DNA of 16,732 nt from CAJQQY01 sp964352225 (GCA_964352225.1 CAYGRM010000124.1:1-16732), one strand, 5' to 3'. Positions 8,346-15,399 are shown, counted from the first letter of the stretch. Notes: a model not told the origin generated them from the letters alone. Made by a program: numbers and translations.

Positions 8346-8465
8346 TATGATTTAGTCTTTAACATGGATAATTTTAAAAAAATAGTCGGTATTTTTATAG
8401 AAAAATTCATTCCAAAAATTAAAATATTATTTAATATATTATTAGCTATTTTTGTTTTTAGCCGC

Positions 8466-8495
8466 CAAAGTTAAAAACTAAGATTAATCTTTCAA
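8466..8495 (-). promoter_or_regulatory. Promoter of GH31 gene with palindrome in spacer
   Basis: On the minus strand, TTG at 8495-8493 is followed after exactly 19 bp by TAACTTTG (8473-8466), matching the Bacteroidota -33/-7 pattern TTG-N19-TAnnTTTG. The predicted start near 8459 leaves a leader of about 115 nt. The spacer contains a perfect 12-bp palindrome, AAGATTAATCTT at 8480-8491, positioned where a bound repressor would block RNA polymerase. Confidence 0.6.
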
Positions 8496-8613
8496 GTAAT
8501 CCAAGAATAATTATCAAACATCAATAATCACCTTATGTTTCCATAAATTTAGCAGAATGCAAAAAAAACTAGTATACTTTTTGTCAAATTTACACTAAGC
8601 AGGAAATATTTTA

Positions 8614-8621
8614 TATTTTTG
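8614..8621 (+). promoter_or_regulatory. Candidate -7 box for glycosyltransferase-GH57 operon
   Basis: TATTTTTG fits TAnnTTTG and lies 74 bp upstream of the ATG at 8696. The -33 region is only a weak TTTA near 8589-8592. The rest of the 347-bp divergent region (8346-8692) is very AT-rich and holds no gene I can support. Confidence 0.4.
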
Positions 8622-8692
8622 TAGTAGGAAAAATTTACTTATTTTTCTTTTTTTTTAATAATCCTCGATAATCTGTTAAACAATCAATTACT

Positions 8693-10387
8693 GTGATGAA
8701 AAAAGTAAAAGTACTTAAACTTGGTTGGGAATTTCCACCCTTAATTAGTGGTGGATTAGCAATTGCCTGTTTCGGTATTGCCAAGGCGCTAGCCAAACAA
8801 ACTGACCTTACTGTAATTCTTCCAAAAGCAAGTCAAGTTTCGATTTTAGATAATGCTAATGTGATAGGATTAAATAATATTGATGTCAAAATCACTAAAA
8901 CGACTAATCAAGTTCAGGAAGAAATTTCAAAAAAGTATAGTGCTTTTGCTAGGACTCTTTTTGCAGAAGGAATGGAAAATGTGTCTCCCTACCCTTCTCT
9001 AGAAAAAACCAAAACGGATGGGACAAGCTCTACTTCTATTCATGTTGAAACTTCCACCCATACCAATCAAGTTTCGGAATCAACGACTGATACAACTTTT
9101 TTCAGTCGTTTTGAGTTGGATGAAATGTATGGAGACGACGTAGAGCAAAAGGTAGTTGAATACGCTGATTATGTTGCAGCATTAGCTGTTGATTTAGATT
9201 TTGATGTAATTCACGTTCATGATTGGATGACTATGTTAGCTGGAATTAAGGTAAAGCTCCAAAGTGGAAAACCTTTAGTGATTCATGCTCATGCACTTAG
9301 CTATGATCGAGCTGGACCTGAGGCACGTGGATGGAATTATGACTTGGAAAAATACGGAATGGAGGTCGCAGATGCAGTAATCCCTGTTAGTAGATACACA
9401 GGAACTATTGTTGAAAAACATTATGGAATTAATCCTCAAAAAATATTTCCAGTCCATAACGGAGTGGAACCAGTTGAAACATTTAGAGCCAAAAAAACTT
9501 TTCCTGAGAAATTAGTTTTGTTTTTAGGTAGAATTACTGGACAAAAAGGGCCAGAATTTTTCCTTGAAGTTGCTTCCAAAGTAATTGCAAAAAATGACAA
9601 TGTTCGATTTGTGATGGCAGGAAGTGGAGATCGACTAAAACGAACCATCGAAAGTGGTGCTTATCGAAAAGTAGGTAATAAATTTCATTTTACCGGTTTC
9701 CTTAATCGTGATAAAGTAAATAAATTATTAGCCATGGCAGATGTGTATTGTATGCCTTCTGTTTCTGAACCATTCGGATTGTCTGCTGCGGAAGCTGCTC
9801 AATTTGGAATTCCTTGTGTTATTTCAAAACAGTCAGGAGCTGCTGAAGTAATGCAACATGCGCTAACTGCTGATTTTTGGGATATTGATTTGATGGCCAA
9901 ACATATTATTGATTTAATCGAGGATGATGAATTAAGAAATGATGTGGTTACCAAAACTTTTGAAGATATAAAAACGGTTACCTGGGAACATGCAGTTGAT
10001 GGAATTTTGGAAGCATACTCATACGTTTTGGGCTATGATGTCAAAAGCGATGAACCTGCTAAAGAAATGAAAATAAATCAACCAATAATAATTACCAGAA
10101 AAAAACAAATTCCAGCTACTCCAGTTGACATTCAGAAAGATGATTTGAAGAAAATAGAAGGGATTGGCCCTAAGATTGAATCTTTATTAAATGAGGGGGG
10201 AATCTATTCTTATGCTGATTTATCGCATACAAAGTATAGCAAATTAAAATCTATTTTAGCAGAAGCAGGAAGTCAATATAGTTCACACGATCCAAGTACC
10301 TGGGCCGAGCAAGCAGAATTAGCTGCAGAAGGAAAATGGAAAACTTTGGAAAAATTACAAGATGAATTAAACGGAGGTAAAAAATAA
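8693..10387 (+). CDS. Glycogen-synthase-like glycosyltransferase with C-terminal helix-hairpin-helix domain
   Basis: This is a GT-B fold retaining glycosyltransferase close to GT4/GT5 glycogen synthases, likely building alpha-1,4-glucan from a nucleotide sugar in the cytoplasm. Visible are GWEFPPLISGGLA at 11-23, DVIHVHDW at 171-178, the phosphate-binding LGRITGQKG at 278-286 (R280, K285), and the E-x7-E motif SEPFGLSAAEA with E359 and E367. Residues 101-135 are a Ser/Thr-rich low-complexity insert. Residues about 483-564 form a separate domain starting DDLKKIEGIGPKIESLL, a helix-hairpin-helix, and ending in HDPSTWAEQAELAAEGKW plus a short tail. The frame can start at GTG 8693, but ATG at 8696 is the likelier start. 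It is followed by the GH57 gene after 94 bp. Confidence 0.92.
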   Translation: MMKKVKVLKLGWEFPPLISGGLAIACFGIAKALAKQTDLTVILPKASQVSILDNANVIGLNNIDVKITKTTNQVQEEISKKYSAFARTLFAEGMENVSPYPSLEKTKTDGTSSTSIHVETSTHTNQVSESTTDTTFFSRFELDEMYGDDVEQKVVEYADYVAALAVDLDFDVIHVHDWMTMLAGIKVKLQSGKPLVIHAHALSYDRAGPEARGWNYDLEKYGMEVADAVIPVSRYTGTIVEKHYGINPQKIFPVHNGVEPVETFRAKKTFPEKLVLFLGRITGQKGPEFFLEVASKVIAKNDNVRFVMAGSGDRLKRTIESGAYRKVGNKFHFTGFLNRDKVNKLLAMADVYCMPSVSEPFGLSAAEAAQFGIPCVISKQSGAAEVMQHALTADFWDIDLMAKHIIDLIEDDELRNDVVTKTFEDIKTVTWEHAVDGILEAYSYVLGYDVKSDEPAKEMKINQPIIITRKKQIPATPVDIQKDDLKKIEGIGPKIESLLNEGGIYSYADLSHTKYSKLKSILAEAGSQYSSHDPSTWAEQAELAAEGKWKTLEKLQDELNGGKK

Positions 10388-10399
10388 TCCATAGCCTTA

Positions 10400-10454
10400 G
10401 AGACTGTTTTGATTTATGTTGTTAATCTTTTAGCACACATTTCAAAACAGTCTC
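10400..10454. mobile_element. Minimal MITE-like palindrome with TTA duplication (copy 2)
   Basis: This 55-bp element has perfect 13-bp inverted ends GAGACTGTTTTGA flanked by TTA (10397-10399 and 10455-10457). The complement of its right end matches the first 27 bp of the element at 5590-5777, so both belong to one family and this is a strongly shortened member. It lies between the glycosyltransferase and GH57 genes. In RNA it would form a hairpin in the intercistronic gap and could attenuate or stabilise the transcript. Confidence 0.75.
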
Positions 10455-10481
10455 TTAGAAAAAAATAATCAAAATCATACA

Positions 10482-11666
10482 ATGAAAAACGTTTGCTTAT
10501 ATTTTAATCTACACCAACCTAACCGGTTGAAGCCTTATGATTTTTTTAAAATTGGACATGATCACTTCTATGAGGATGATCAGATGAATAAGAATTTTTT
10601 AGACAAAATCGCTAATGATTGTTATCTACCGATGAATGCGATTATGATGGAAAATATCCATCGCTTAGGAAAAGATTTTAAATTTTGTTTATCCCTTTCA
10701 GGCACCTTGATTGAGCAAATGGAAAATCATCGTCCTGATGTTTTAAATTCTTTTATTGAGTTATCCAAAACAGGTCAAGTTGAATTTATAGGTCAAACGT
10801 TTTATCACTCTCTCGCTTATTTGAACTCCTTGCCTGAGTTTGAACGACAAGTCAAAAAGCACATTTCGAAAATTGAAGAGCACTTCGGACAAACTCCAAA
10901 GGTGTTTAGAAATACAGGTATGATTTATTGTAATGACTTGGCTGGTCGATTAGAAAAATTAGGATTTCAAGGGGTAATGGCAGAAGGTTTGCCTCAATAT
11001 TTGCAAGGACGATCACCTAATTATTTATATACCGCTCCACACACCAAAAAAATTAAAACCATTATTAAGAATTATAAATTATCTGCAGATTTCACCCATC
11101 GTTTTGCAGATAAAGGTTGGAGTGAATATCCTTTAACTCCTAAAAAATATGCAAATTGGATCGCCCATGACAAAGGTGATTGTGTCAATATCTATATGCC
11201 TTATGAAACCTTTGGACAGCACTTATCTACTGAAACTGGAGCCTTTGATTTTATCAAAAACTTACCTCAGGAGTTAAAAAACCAAGGCCTCAATTTTATG
11301 ACCGCTTCAGATCAAGTGGAAAAATTAAAAGTAAAAGATGTCTTCGATGTTCATGTGCCCGTTTCATGGAGAGACTCTGAAAAAGACCTTTCCGCTTGGA
11401 GTGGAAATAATATGCAAAAAGAAGCTTTGCAAAAATTATATAGTTTGGAGGAGACGGTAATTAATTCAAAAGATAAAGACTTGATTCACGTTTGGAGTAA
11501 ATTACAAACGTCTGATCACTTTTATTATTTGAATACGAAAACTGCTCAAGATGGTGAGACTAGGGATTATTTGAGTCCGTATGATTCGCCTTATTCAGGC
11601 TACATTTATTATATGAATGCCTTGGCGGATTTAGAGATTACTTGTAAAGAAAAAGATGAAAATTAA
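10482..11666 (+). CDS. GH57 alpha-amylase-like protein, catalytic residues apparently lost
   Basis: The 394-residue protein has the GH57 fold signatures in order: LHQP at 10-13, GQVEFIGQTFYHSL at 98-111, FRNTGMIYCND at 142-152, and NIYMPYETFGQH at 236-247, with a C-terminal LQTSDHFYYL at 341-350. In active GH57 alpha-amylases the third region reads FRNTE and the fourth MDYETFG; the Glu is the nucleophile and the Asp the acid/base. Here these positions are G146 and P240. GH57 alpha-amylase-like homologues lacking one or both residues are known, notably in Bacteroidota. The protein may therefore bind glucan or regulate the synthase encoded just upstream rather than hydrolyse. No signal peptide is seen, so it is probably cytoplasmic. 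The hypothetical role is inference. Confidence 0.9.
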   Translation: MKNVCLYFNLHQPNRLKPYDFFKIGHDHFYEDDQMNKNFLDKIANDCYLPMNAIMMENIHRLGKDFKFCLSLSGTLIEQMENHRPDVLNSFIELSKTGQVEFIGQTFYHSLAYLNSLPEFERQVKKHISKIEEHFGQTPKVFRNTGMIYCNDLAGRLEKLGFQGVMAEGLPQYLQGRSPNYLYTAPHTKKIKTIIKNYKLSADFTHRFADKGWSEYPLTPKKYANWIAHDKGDCVNIYMPYETFGQHLSTETGAFDFIKNLPQELKNQGLNFMTASDQVEKLKVKDVFDVHVPVSWRDSEKDLSAWSGNNMQKEALQKLYSLEETVINSKDKDLIHVWSKLQTSDHFYYLNTKTAQDGETRDYLSPYDSPYSGYIYYMNALADLEITCKEKDEN

Positions 11667-11685
11667 ATAACCAATTACTAAATAT

Positions 11686-11738
11686 GGAATAACTAATAGC
11701 CAAATCTATTTTAGAAAAAGTTGGACATTAGTTATTCC
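11686..11738. repeat. 12-bp perfect inverted repeat after GH57 gene
   Basis: GGAATAACTAAT (11686-11697) and ATTAGTTATTCC (11727-11738) are exact complements separated by 29 nt, starting 19 bp after the GH57 stop codon. It could be a weak terminator or a transcript-end stabiliser, though the stem is AT-rich and has no T run directly after it. It could also be a remnant of an inserted element. Confidence 0.5.
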
Positions 11739-11747
11739 TTATTGTTT

Positions 11748-11878
11748 TTAGATCTCCGGCTCTTTATAAATAAACTGCAAATAAACCCCTGCCAACAAAG
11801 TTATCGCCGCTGAGGCAAAAAATGCCATCGGAAAATTAGCCGCATCATTTCCATACATCCATGCCCAAAATAAGACTC
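11748..11878 (-). pseudogene. 3' remnant of MFS transporter gene
   Basis: Read on the minus strand, this stretch encodes the last ~40 residues of an MFS transporter (AWMYGNDAANFPMAFF through VYLQFIYKEPEI) with its own TAA stop at 11748-11750. Positions 11754-11878 match 15409-15533, inside the complete MFS gene, with 8 differences in 125 bp, about 94% identity. Similarity stops abruptly at about 11878, where the rest of the gene is missing. It lies in the same orientation as the complete copy. It is a broken duplicate with no start codon and is not expected to be expressed. Confidence 0.9.
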
Positions 11879-11941
11879 TCTCTTTCCCATACAATCAGAA
11901 TGACAATTAAAAAGGAAAGCTAGCTGCTTGTGTTGGCTTAA

Positions 11942-12060
11942 AGTCTGCTTAGTATTGAACAGCAGGGGATTTGATTTTCCTTAAGTTGATGACATTAGAC
12001 TGTCGGACGAAGTCCGCTTCCTTATTGTCAGTCTGCTTTGAATCGAACAGCAGGGGGCTT
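11942..12060. repeat. Degenerate direct repeats around a GC hairpin
   Basis: Two about 31-bp copies, 11942-11972 and 12030-12060, share AGTCTGCTT and GAACAGCAGGGG with a few differences and are offset by 88 bp. Between them lies a nested hairpin: AGACTG (11997-12002) pairs with CAGTCT (12029-12034), enclosing CGGAC-GAA-GTCCG (12004-12016). The unit is GC-richer than its surroundings and looks like an interspersed repeat or decayed mobile DNA. The rest of 11879-12120 holds no gene that I can support. Confidence 0.6.
11996..12017 (+). repeat. 22-bp inverted repeat, left copy
   Basis: The 22-bp unit beginning TAGACTGTCGGAC matches the complement of 15331-15352 at 19 of 22 positions, in opposite orientation. 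The two copies enclose the membrane protein, the SGNH hydrolase and most of the truncated sorting-domain gene. Confidence 0.55.
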
Positions 12061-12127
12061 TAGCTAAACTAGTGGCTCTTCAAAAAACCATTGGGTAGAG
12101 TGTTAAATTTTATCCTCTTAAAATAAC

Positions 12128-12135
12128 TACTTTTG
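12128..12135 (+). promoter_or_regulatory. -7 box of GT-C-like membrane protein gene
   Basis: TACTTTTG matches TAnnTTTG and lies 32 bp upstream of the ATG, giving a plausible leader of about 25 nt. The 13-mer AACTACTTTTGCG around it is identical to that at 182-194. The -33 element is poor. Confidence 0.5.
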
Positions 12136-12167
12136 CGATCTATAAATTTTGATAAACTAACTTTCAT

Positions 12168-13769
12168 ATGAAAAACTATGCTCTCTTATTTTTATTTTTT
12201 GTTTTCCTAATCATCGTAGTAAATCCGATTGGAGACTTCCCTCTAAATGATGATTGGAGATATGCCTACCCAGTAATGAGCTGGTTAGAAACTGGCTCAA
12301 TTTCAATGTCAGATGATTTTGCTCCTACAATTTTGTTACAAGTTGTTTGGGCATATCTTTTTAGTCTACCTTTTGTAGATTTTTCATTTACAATACTTCG
12401 ATTTTCTGTTTTAGTCTTAGCTTTTTTAGGCATTGGATTATTTTATAGAATTACTTACGAATTAACATCATCTAAAAAAATAGCCCTTTTTGGAGCTATA
12501 ATCTTAATGCTAAATCCTCTTTATTTTAATTTGTCATTTTCATTTATGACAGATGTTCCTTTTTTATTTACCTGCCTTGCAACAATGCTTGCTATGCATC
12601 TATATTTCAAAAAGAATGAAAAGAAATATTTAATTTTCTTTATACTAGGAAGTATTGGAAGTTTTCTGATTAGACAACCAGGTATTTTATTTTTACCTGT
12701 TTTAGGTCTAATGATGCTATTGAAAAAAGTAAATAAATCGTCGATTTTATTTTTTGTAAGTATGTTGTTAATCTCTGCTGCCACCTATATGAGTTTTGAT
12801 GTTTTCTTAAAACCATTAATGAAAATTGAAAAAGCTTATGTCCCTGTTACCCAACTTTTTTATGATTATTTTTTAGAAAACCCATTAAGTTTCATACTTG
12901 AGATTTTTAAAAAGTTGGTAAAAACAATTATCTATATTGGCTTTTTTTCTCTTCCTATTTTGCCTTTTATTTTTTCAAAAATAAAATCCGTAGGAGGCTT
13001 AAATAAAAAATTTATTCTTCCAATACTATTCTTTAATATAGTACTCTTGTTCTTTTTACATTCTATAGGAAAAATATTTCCTTTTGGAGGAAACATAATG
13101 TATAATTTCGGACTTGGCCCAGAGTTATTAAAAGACAATTATACATTAGAAATGACAAACACTCCTCGATTACCAATATGGGTGATGTACTTTTTCAATT
13201 TCATTGGGCAAGTTGTTGGATGTTGGGTTATTTTGATGATGATAAAAACTTACCACTTACTTTCCGATTTACAAAAGAGATTCTTTCTCTTTCTCTTTTT
13301 ATTAAATACTATTTATTTGCCATTGATGTCTATCACGAGTTTTTATGATCGATACTTATTATTAACTTTTGCCTCAGTATTTTTGTATCTGATGTTATTT
13401 GTAGATTTTACAATTATAAAATTGCAAAATGCATTTTTTGTTTTGCCAATTGTTTTTATGAGCTATTTTGCCACAGCTGGAACAAGGGATTATTTATCAT
13501 GGCACCGAGCGAAATTGGAAGCATTCCGCTTTTTAGAAAAAGAAAAAATAGACTTAAAAAAGATTGATGCAGGTTTTGAATTAAATGGATGGTATAACTT
13601 TCAAGAAGGTTGGGAATCACCTGACCATCTTTCTTTTTGGTGGGTAAACGATGATGAATATATTATTTCGTTTGGAAAAATTGATGGATATGATGTTTTA
13701 AAAAAATATCCTTTTTGGTCAGCATTACATTTTCAAAATCAAAATATTTTAATTTTGAGAAGAAAATAA
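12168..13769 (+). CDS. Multi-pass membrane protein, probable GT-C family glycosyltransferase
   Basis: The 533-residue protein has about 11-12 hydrophobic segments, starting with a membrane helix at residues 4-19. The first extracytoplasmic loop carries the acidic motif FPLNDDWRYAYP (24-35), and a second loop has FMTDVPF (126-132). An acidic pair in the first loop is the hallmark of GT-C lipid-phosphate-sugar-dependent glycosyltransferases such as ArnT/PMT-like proteins. Residues 460-533 form a soluble C-terminal part. If so, it would transfer a sugar to a lipid, glycan or protein outside the membrane. The donor and acceptor are unknown, and overall similarity to a named family is not evident by eye. 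Its stop codon is 2 bp from that of the convergent SGNH gene, and no terminator separates them. Confidence 0.65.
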   Translation: MKNYALLFLFFVFLIIVVNPIGDFPLNDDWRYAYPVMSWLETGSISMSDDFAPTILLQVVWAYLFSLPFVDFSFTILRFSVLVLAFLGIGLFYRITYELTSSKKIALFGAIILMLNPLYFNLSFSFMTDVPFLFTCLATMLAMHLYFKKNEKKYLIFFILGSIGSFLIRQPGILFLPVLGLMMLLKKVNKSSILFFVSMLLISAATYMSFDVFLKPLMKIEKAYVPVTQLFYDYFLENPLSFILEIFKKLVKTIIYIGFFSLPILPFIFSKIKSVGGLNKKFILPILFFNIVLLFFLHSIGKIFPFGGNIMYNFGLGPELLKDNYTLEMTNTPRLPIWVMYFFNFIGQVVGCWVILMMIKTYHLLSDLQKRFFLFLFLLNTIYLPLMSITSFYDRYLLLTFASVFLYLMLFVDFTIIKLQNAFFVLPIVFMSYFATAGTRDYLSWHRAKLEAFRFLEKEKIDLKKIDAGFELNGWYNFQEGWESPDHLSFWWVNDDEYIISFGKIDGYDVLKKYPFWSALHFQNQNILILRRK

Positions 13770-13771
13770 TT

Positions 13772-14887
13772 CTATTTTTTGTTAATTATTTCGCAAAACC
13801 TTTTAGCAACTACTTGATTGCCTTCTGCATTTAGATGACAAAAATCAAAATATAAAGGATTCGTCGTTTCATTTAAAACATTCGAGAAATCATAAATCCA
13901 ATCAAGATTTTCCTCTTGAATTTTATTTCTTATTATTTTATAAACGATTTGAAAATTTTTTGCTTGCAAACCACTTCTTTCCTTATGTAAATACTCATGA
14001 TTCGCAGAATCAATATAAATATTAGGTTGCAAAACTGCTATAAAATCACTTCCGTTTTGATTAGCAATATTATGAGAAGTCTTCCAACAGTTTAACAAAT
14101 TATCTGCAACTTTCTCTGCACGATCTGAGTCAATATGACAAATGTAAGGTAGTTGAGATTCCTTAGTAATATATTTTCCAATCGTTCTATTTAATACTTC
14201 AACTGTATTACTTAAAAATAATTTATAGAAAAAACCTTTACCTAAAGCTAACATTGTATCATTTGCTTTTAGATAATTTTGAGTACTATTTAGTGTCATT
14301 AATTTTTGTCTAAATTGAAGTTCTCTTCTATGCCCTGGAATAGACATATCAGGATTACATAAAAAATCTATATCATTTACTCCATCATAAAACACAACTA
14401 AATCAGTCTTTTCTTTATTCAAAAAAACATTAATTAATGATGCTAATTCTTGTCTAGAATTAAATCCTGATTCACCGTGGTTGATTATTTTATAATCACC
14501 TGAACTACATTCCCCAAACCAAGAAGGAATTGTGTTTTTATCTAATACCCTAGCTCCCCACATCGTTGATCCGCCAAAAAAGCGAACTACTTTTCCTTCT
14601 TTTGAATTAATTGTTTTTCTTATTCCTCCTTCTTCTATATTCATATACTTCCCTTCAAATGGTTTTCTTTTCCAACCAACGAACGGTTGATATTCAGTTT
14701 GAAGGGTATACCATTCTTCCTGAAGTTCCCAATAATCTTTATTAGTCATGGAAGGAATGTTTGCTGTAAATGTTTTGTATTTATAGTCTTTATATTTCAG
14801 AATTAGCCAACATCCCATATTAGTAATAATCAACAAAAACATAAAAATTCCAATATTCCATAAAATTAATTTACTCCGTTTTTTCAT
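13772..14887 (-). CDS. Membrane-anchored SGNH/GDSL hydrolase-like protein
   Basis: Counting from the ATG at 14887, this is a 371-residue protein. An N-terminal hydrophobic anchor (about 6-30) is followed by an extracytoplasmic SGNH domain. Block I is FFGGSTMWG with the nucleophile S107, block II is NHGESGFNS, block III is FYDGVNDID with N171, and block V is YFDFCHLN with D348 and H351. These form a complete Ser-Asp-His triad plus oxyanion residues, so an esterase, deacetylase or acyltransferase acting on surface glycans is likely. An upstream ATG at 14971 would add 28 residues but would run into a terminator hairpin, so 14887 is preferred. Together with the convergent GT-C-like gene it suggests an envelope-glycan modification pair, which is inference. 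Confidence 0.82.
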   Translation of the reverse strand: MKKRSKLILWNIGIFMFLLIITNMGCWLILKYKDYKYKTFTANIPSMTNKDYWELQEEWYTLQTEYQPFVGWKRKPFEGKYMNIEEGGIRKTINSKEGKVVRFFGGSTMWGARVLDKNTIPSWFGECSSGDYKIINHGESGFNSRQELASLINVFLNKEKTDLVVFYDGVNDIDFLCNPDMSIPGHRRELQFRQKLMTLNSTQNYLKANDTMLALGKGFFYKLFLSNTVEVLNRTIGKYITKESQLPYICHIDSDRAEKVADNLLNCWKTSHNIANQNGSDFIAVLQPNIYIDSANHEYLHKERSGLQAKNFQIVYKIIRNKIQEENLDWIYDFSNVLNETTNPLYFDFCHLNAEGNQVVAKRFCEIINKK

Positions 14888-14941
14888 AAGTTTGAATAGG
14901 TTGTTGTTAATAAATATCACGAATGTAAAATATATTTTAAT

Positions 14942-14977
14942 AAAAAAAGAGAGCTGGCAAACTAATGCCAAACTCTC
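14942..14977 (-). terminator. Rho-independent terminator of sorting-domain remnant
   Basis: On the minus strand, GAGAG plus TGGCA pair with TGCCA plus CTCTC across a 6-nt loop (arms 14973-14977 and 14966-14970 with 14955-14959 and 14949-14953). A run of seven T follows (14948-14942). It begins 25 bp after the stop codon at 15003. It also shows that the 5' extension of the SGNH frame to 14971 is unlikely to be coding. Confidence 0.8.
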
Positions 14978-15002
14978 CCTTTCTTTTCATTTGAAAGCAA
15001 TA

Positions 15003-15305
15003 TTAATCAAGATCAATATTTACTACTTTTCGAACTAATTTATAGTTGCCAATCTTTAATTCTACAAAGAGAATACCTGATGGTAAATTAGTTGTGTTTA
15101 TTACAGTTGAAAACTTACCTGTAGCAGGTGGTCTATCTTGAAAAACTGTTTTTAATCGTTCTCCTAGTGGTGAAATTAAATTCAAAGAAACTAATTCCGA
15201 TTCCTTACTTTCTATAGAATAATCTATATGTAAATTTCTGCTCCTGCTGTCCAATACAATTCCATCCATTTCACTAATTCCACAGAATAGAATGCTCGTT
15301 ACCAA
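15003..15305 (-). pseudogene. Truncated gene for a T9SS type A C-terminal sorting domain
   Basis: The last ~80 residues look like the type A sorting domain of proteins secreted by the type IX system: a beta-sandwich with LISPLGERLKTVF, a middle TGKFSTVINTTNLPSGILFVE and the terminal signal YKLVRKVVNIDLD. Such domains sit at the end of large exported proteins. Here only 100 residues remain, with no signal peptide. The frame stays open up to a TGA at 15366-15368 but has no ATG before an internal Met, so only a TTG at 15305 or the internal Met could start it. The 5' part was probably lost when this DNA was joined to the MFS gene. A good terminator is retained downstream. Confidence 0.75.
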
Positions 15306-15330
15306 TTCTGCTAGTACACGAATCTTGATT

Positions 15331-15352
15331 GCAGACTTAGTCCGATAGTCTA
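15331..15352 (-). repeat. 22-bp inverted repeat, right copy
   Basis: The complement begins TAGACTATCGGAC and matches 11996-12017 at 19 of 22 positions. It lies inside the open frame upstream of the sorting-domain remnant, at the point where the truncated gene gives way to the MFS 3' flank. Confidence 0.55.
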
Positions 15353-15399
15353 CAAGTCCAAGGAGTCAAAAACAAAGAACCAATAAAACACAACTTCAA

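Noticed and set aside
8364..8474. 36-residue hydrophobic frame on the + strand (MDNFKKIVGIFIEK...) in the divergent promoter region
   Set aside because: It overlaps the GH31 promoter box and sits in very AT-rich DNA where hydrophobic frames arise by chance. No ribosome-binding or promoter signal supports it.
14888..14971. 28-residue N-terminal extension of the SGNH hydrolase
   Set aside because: The extension reaches into a clear terminator hairpin of the upstream gene and would bury the normal membrane anchor; the ATG at 14887 gives a standard N-terminus.
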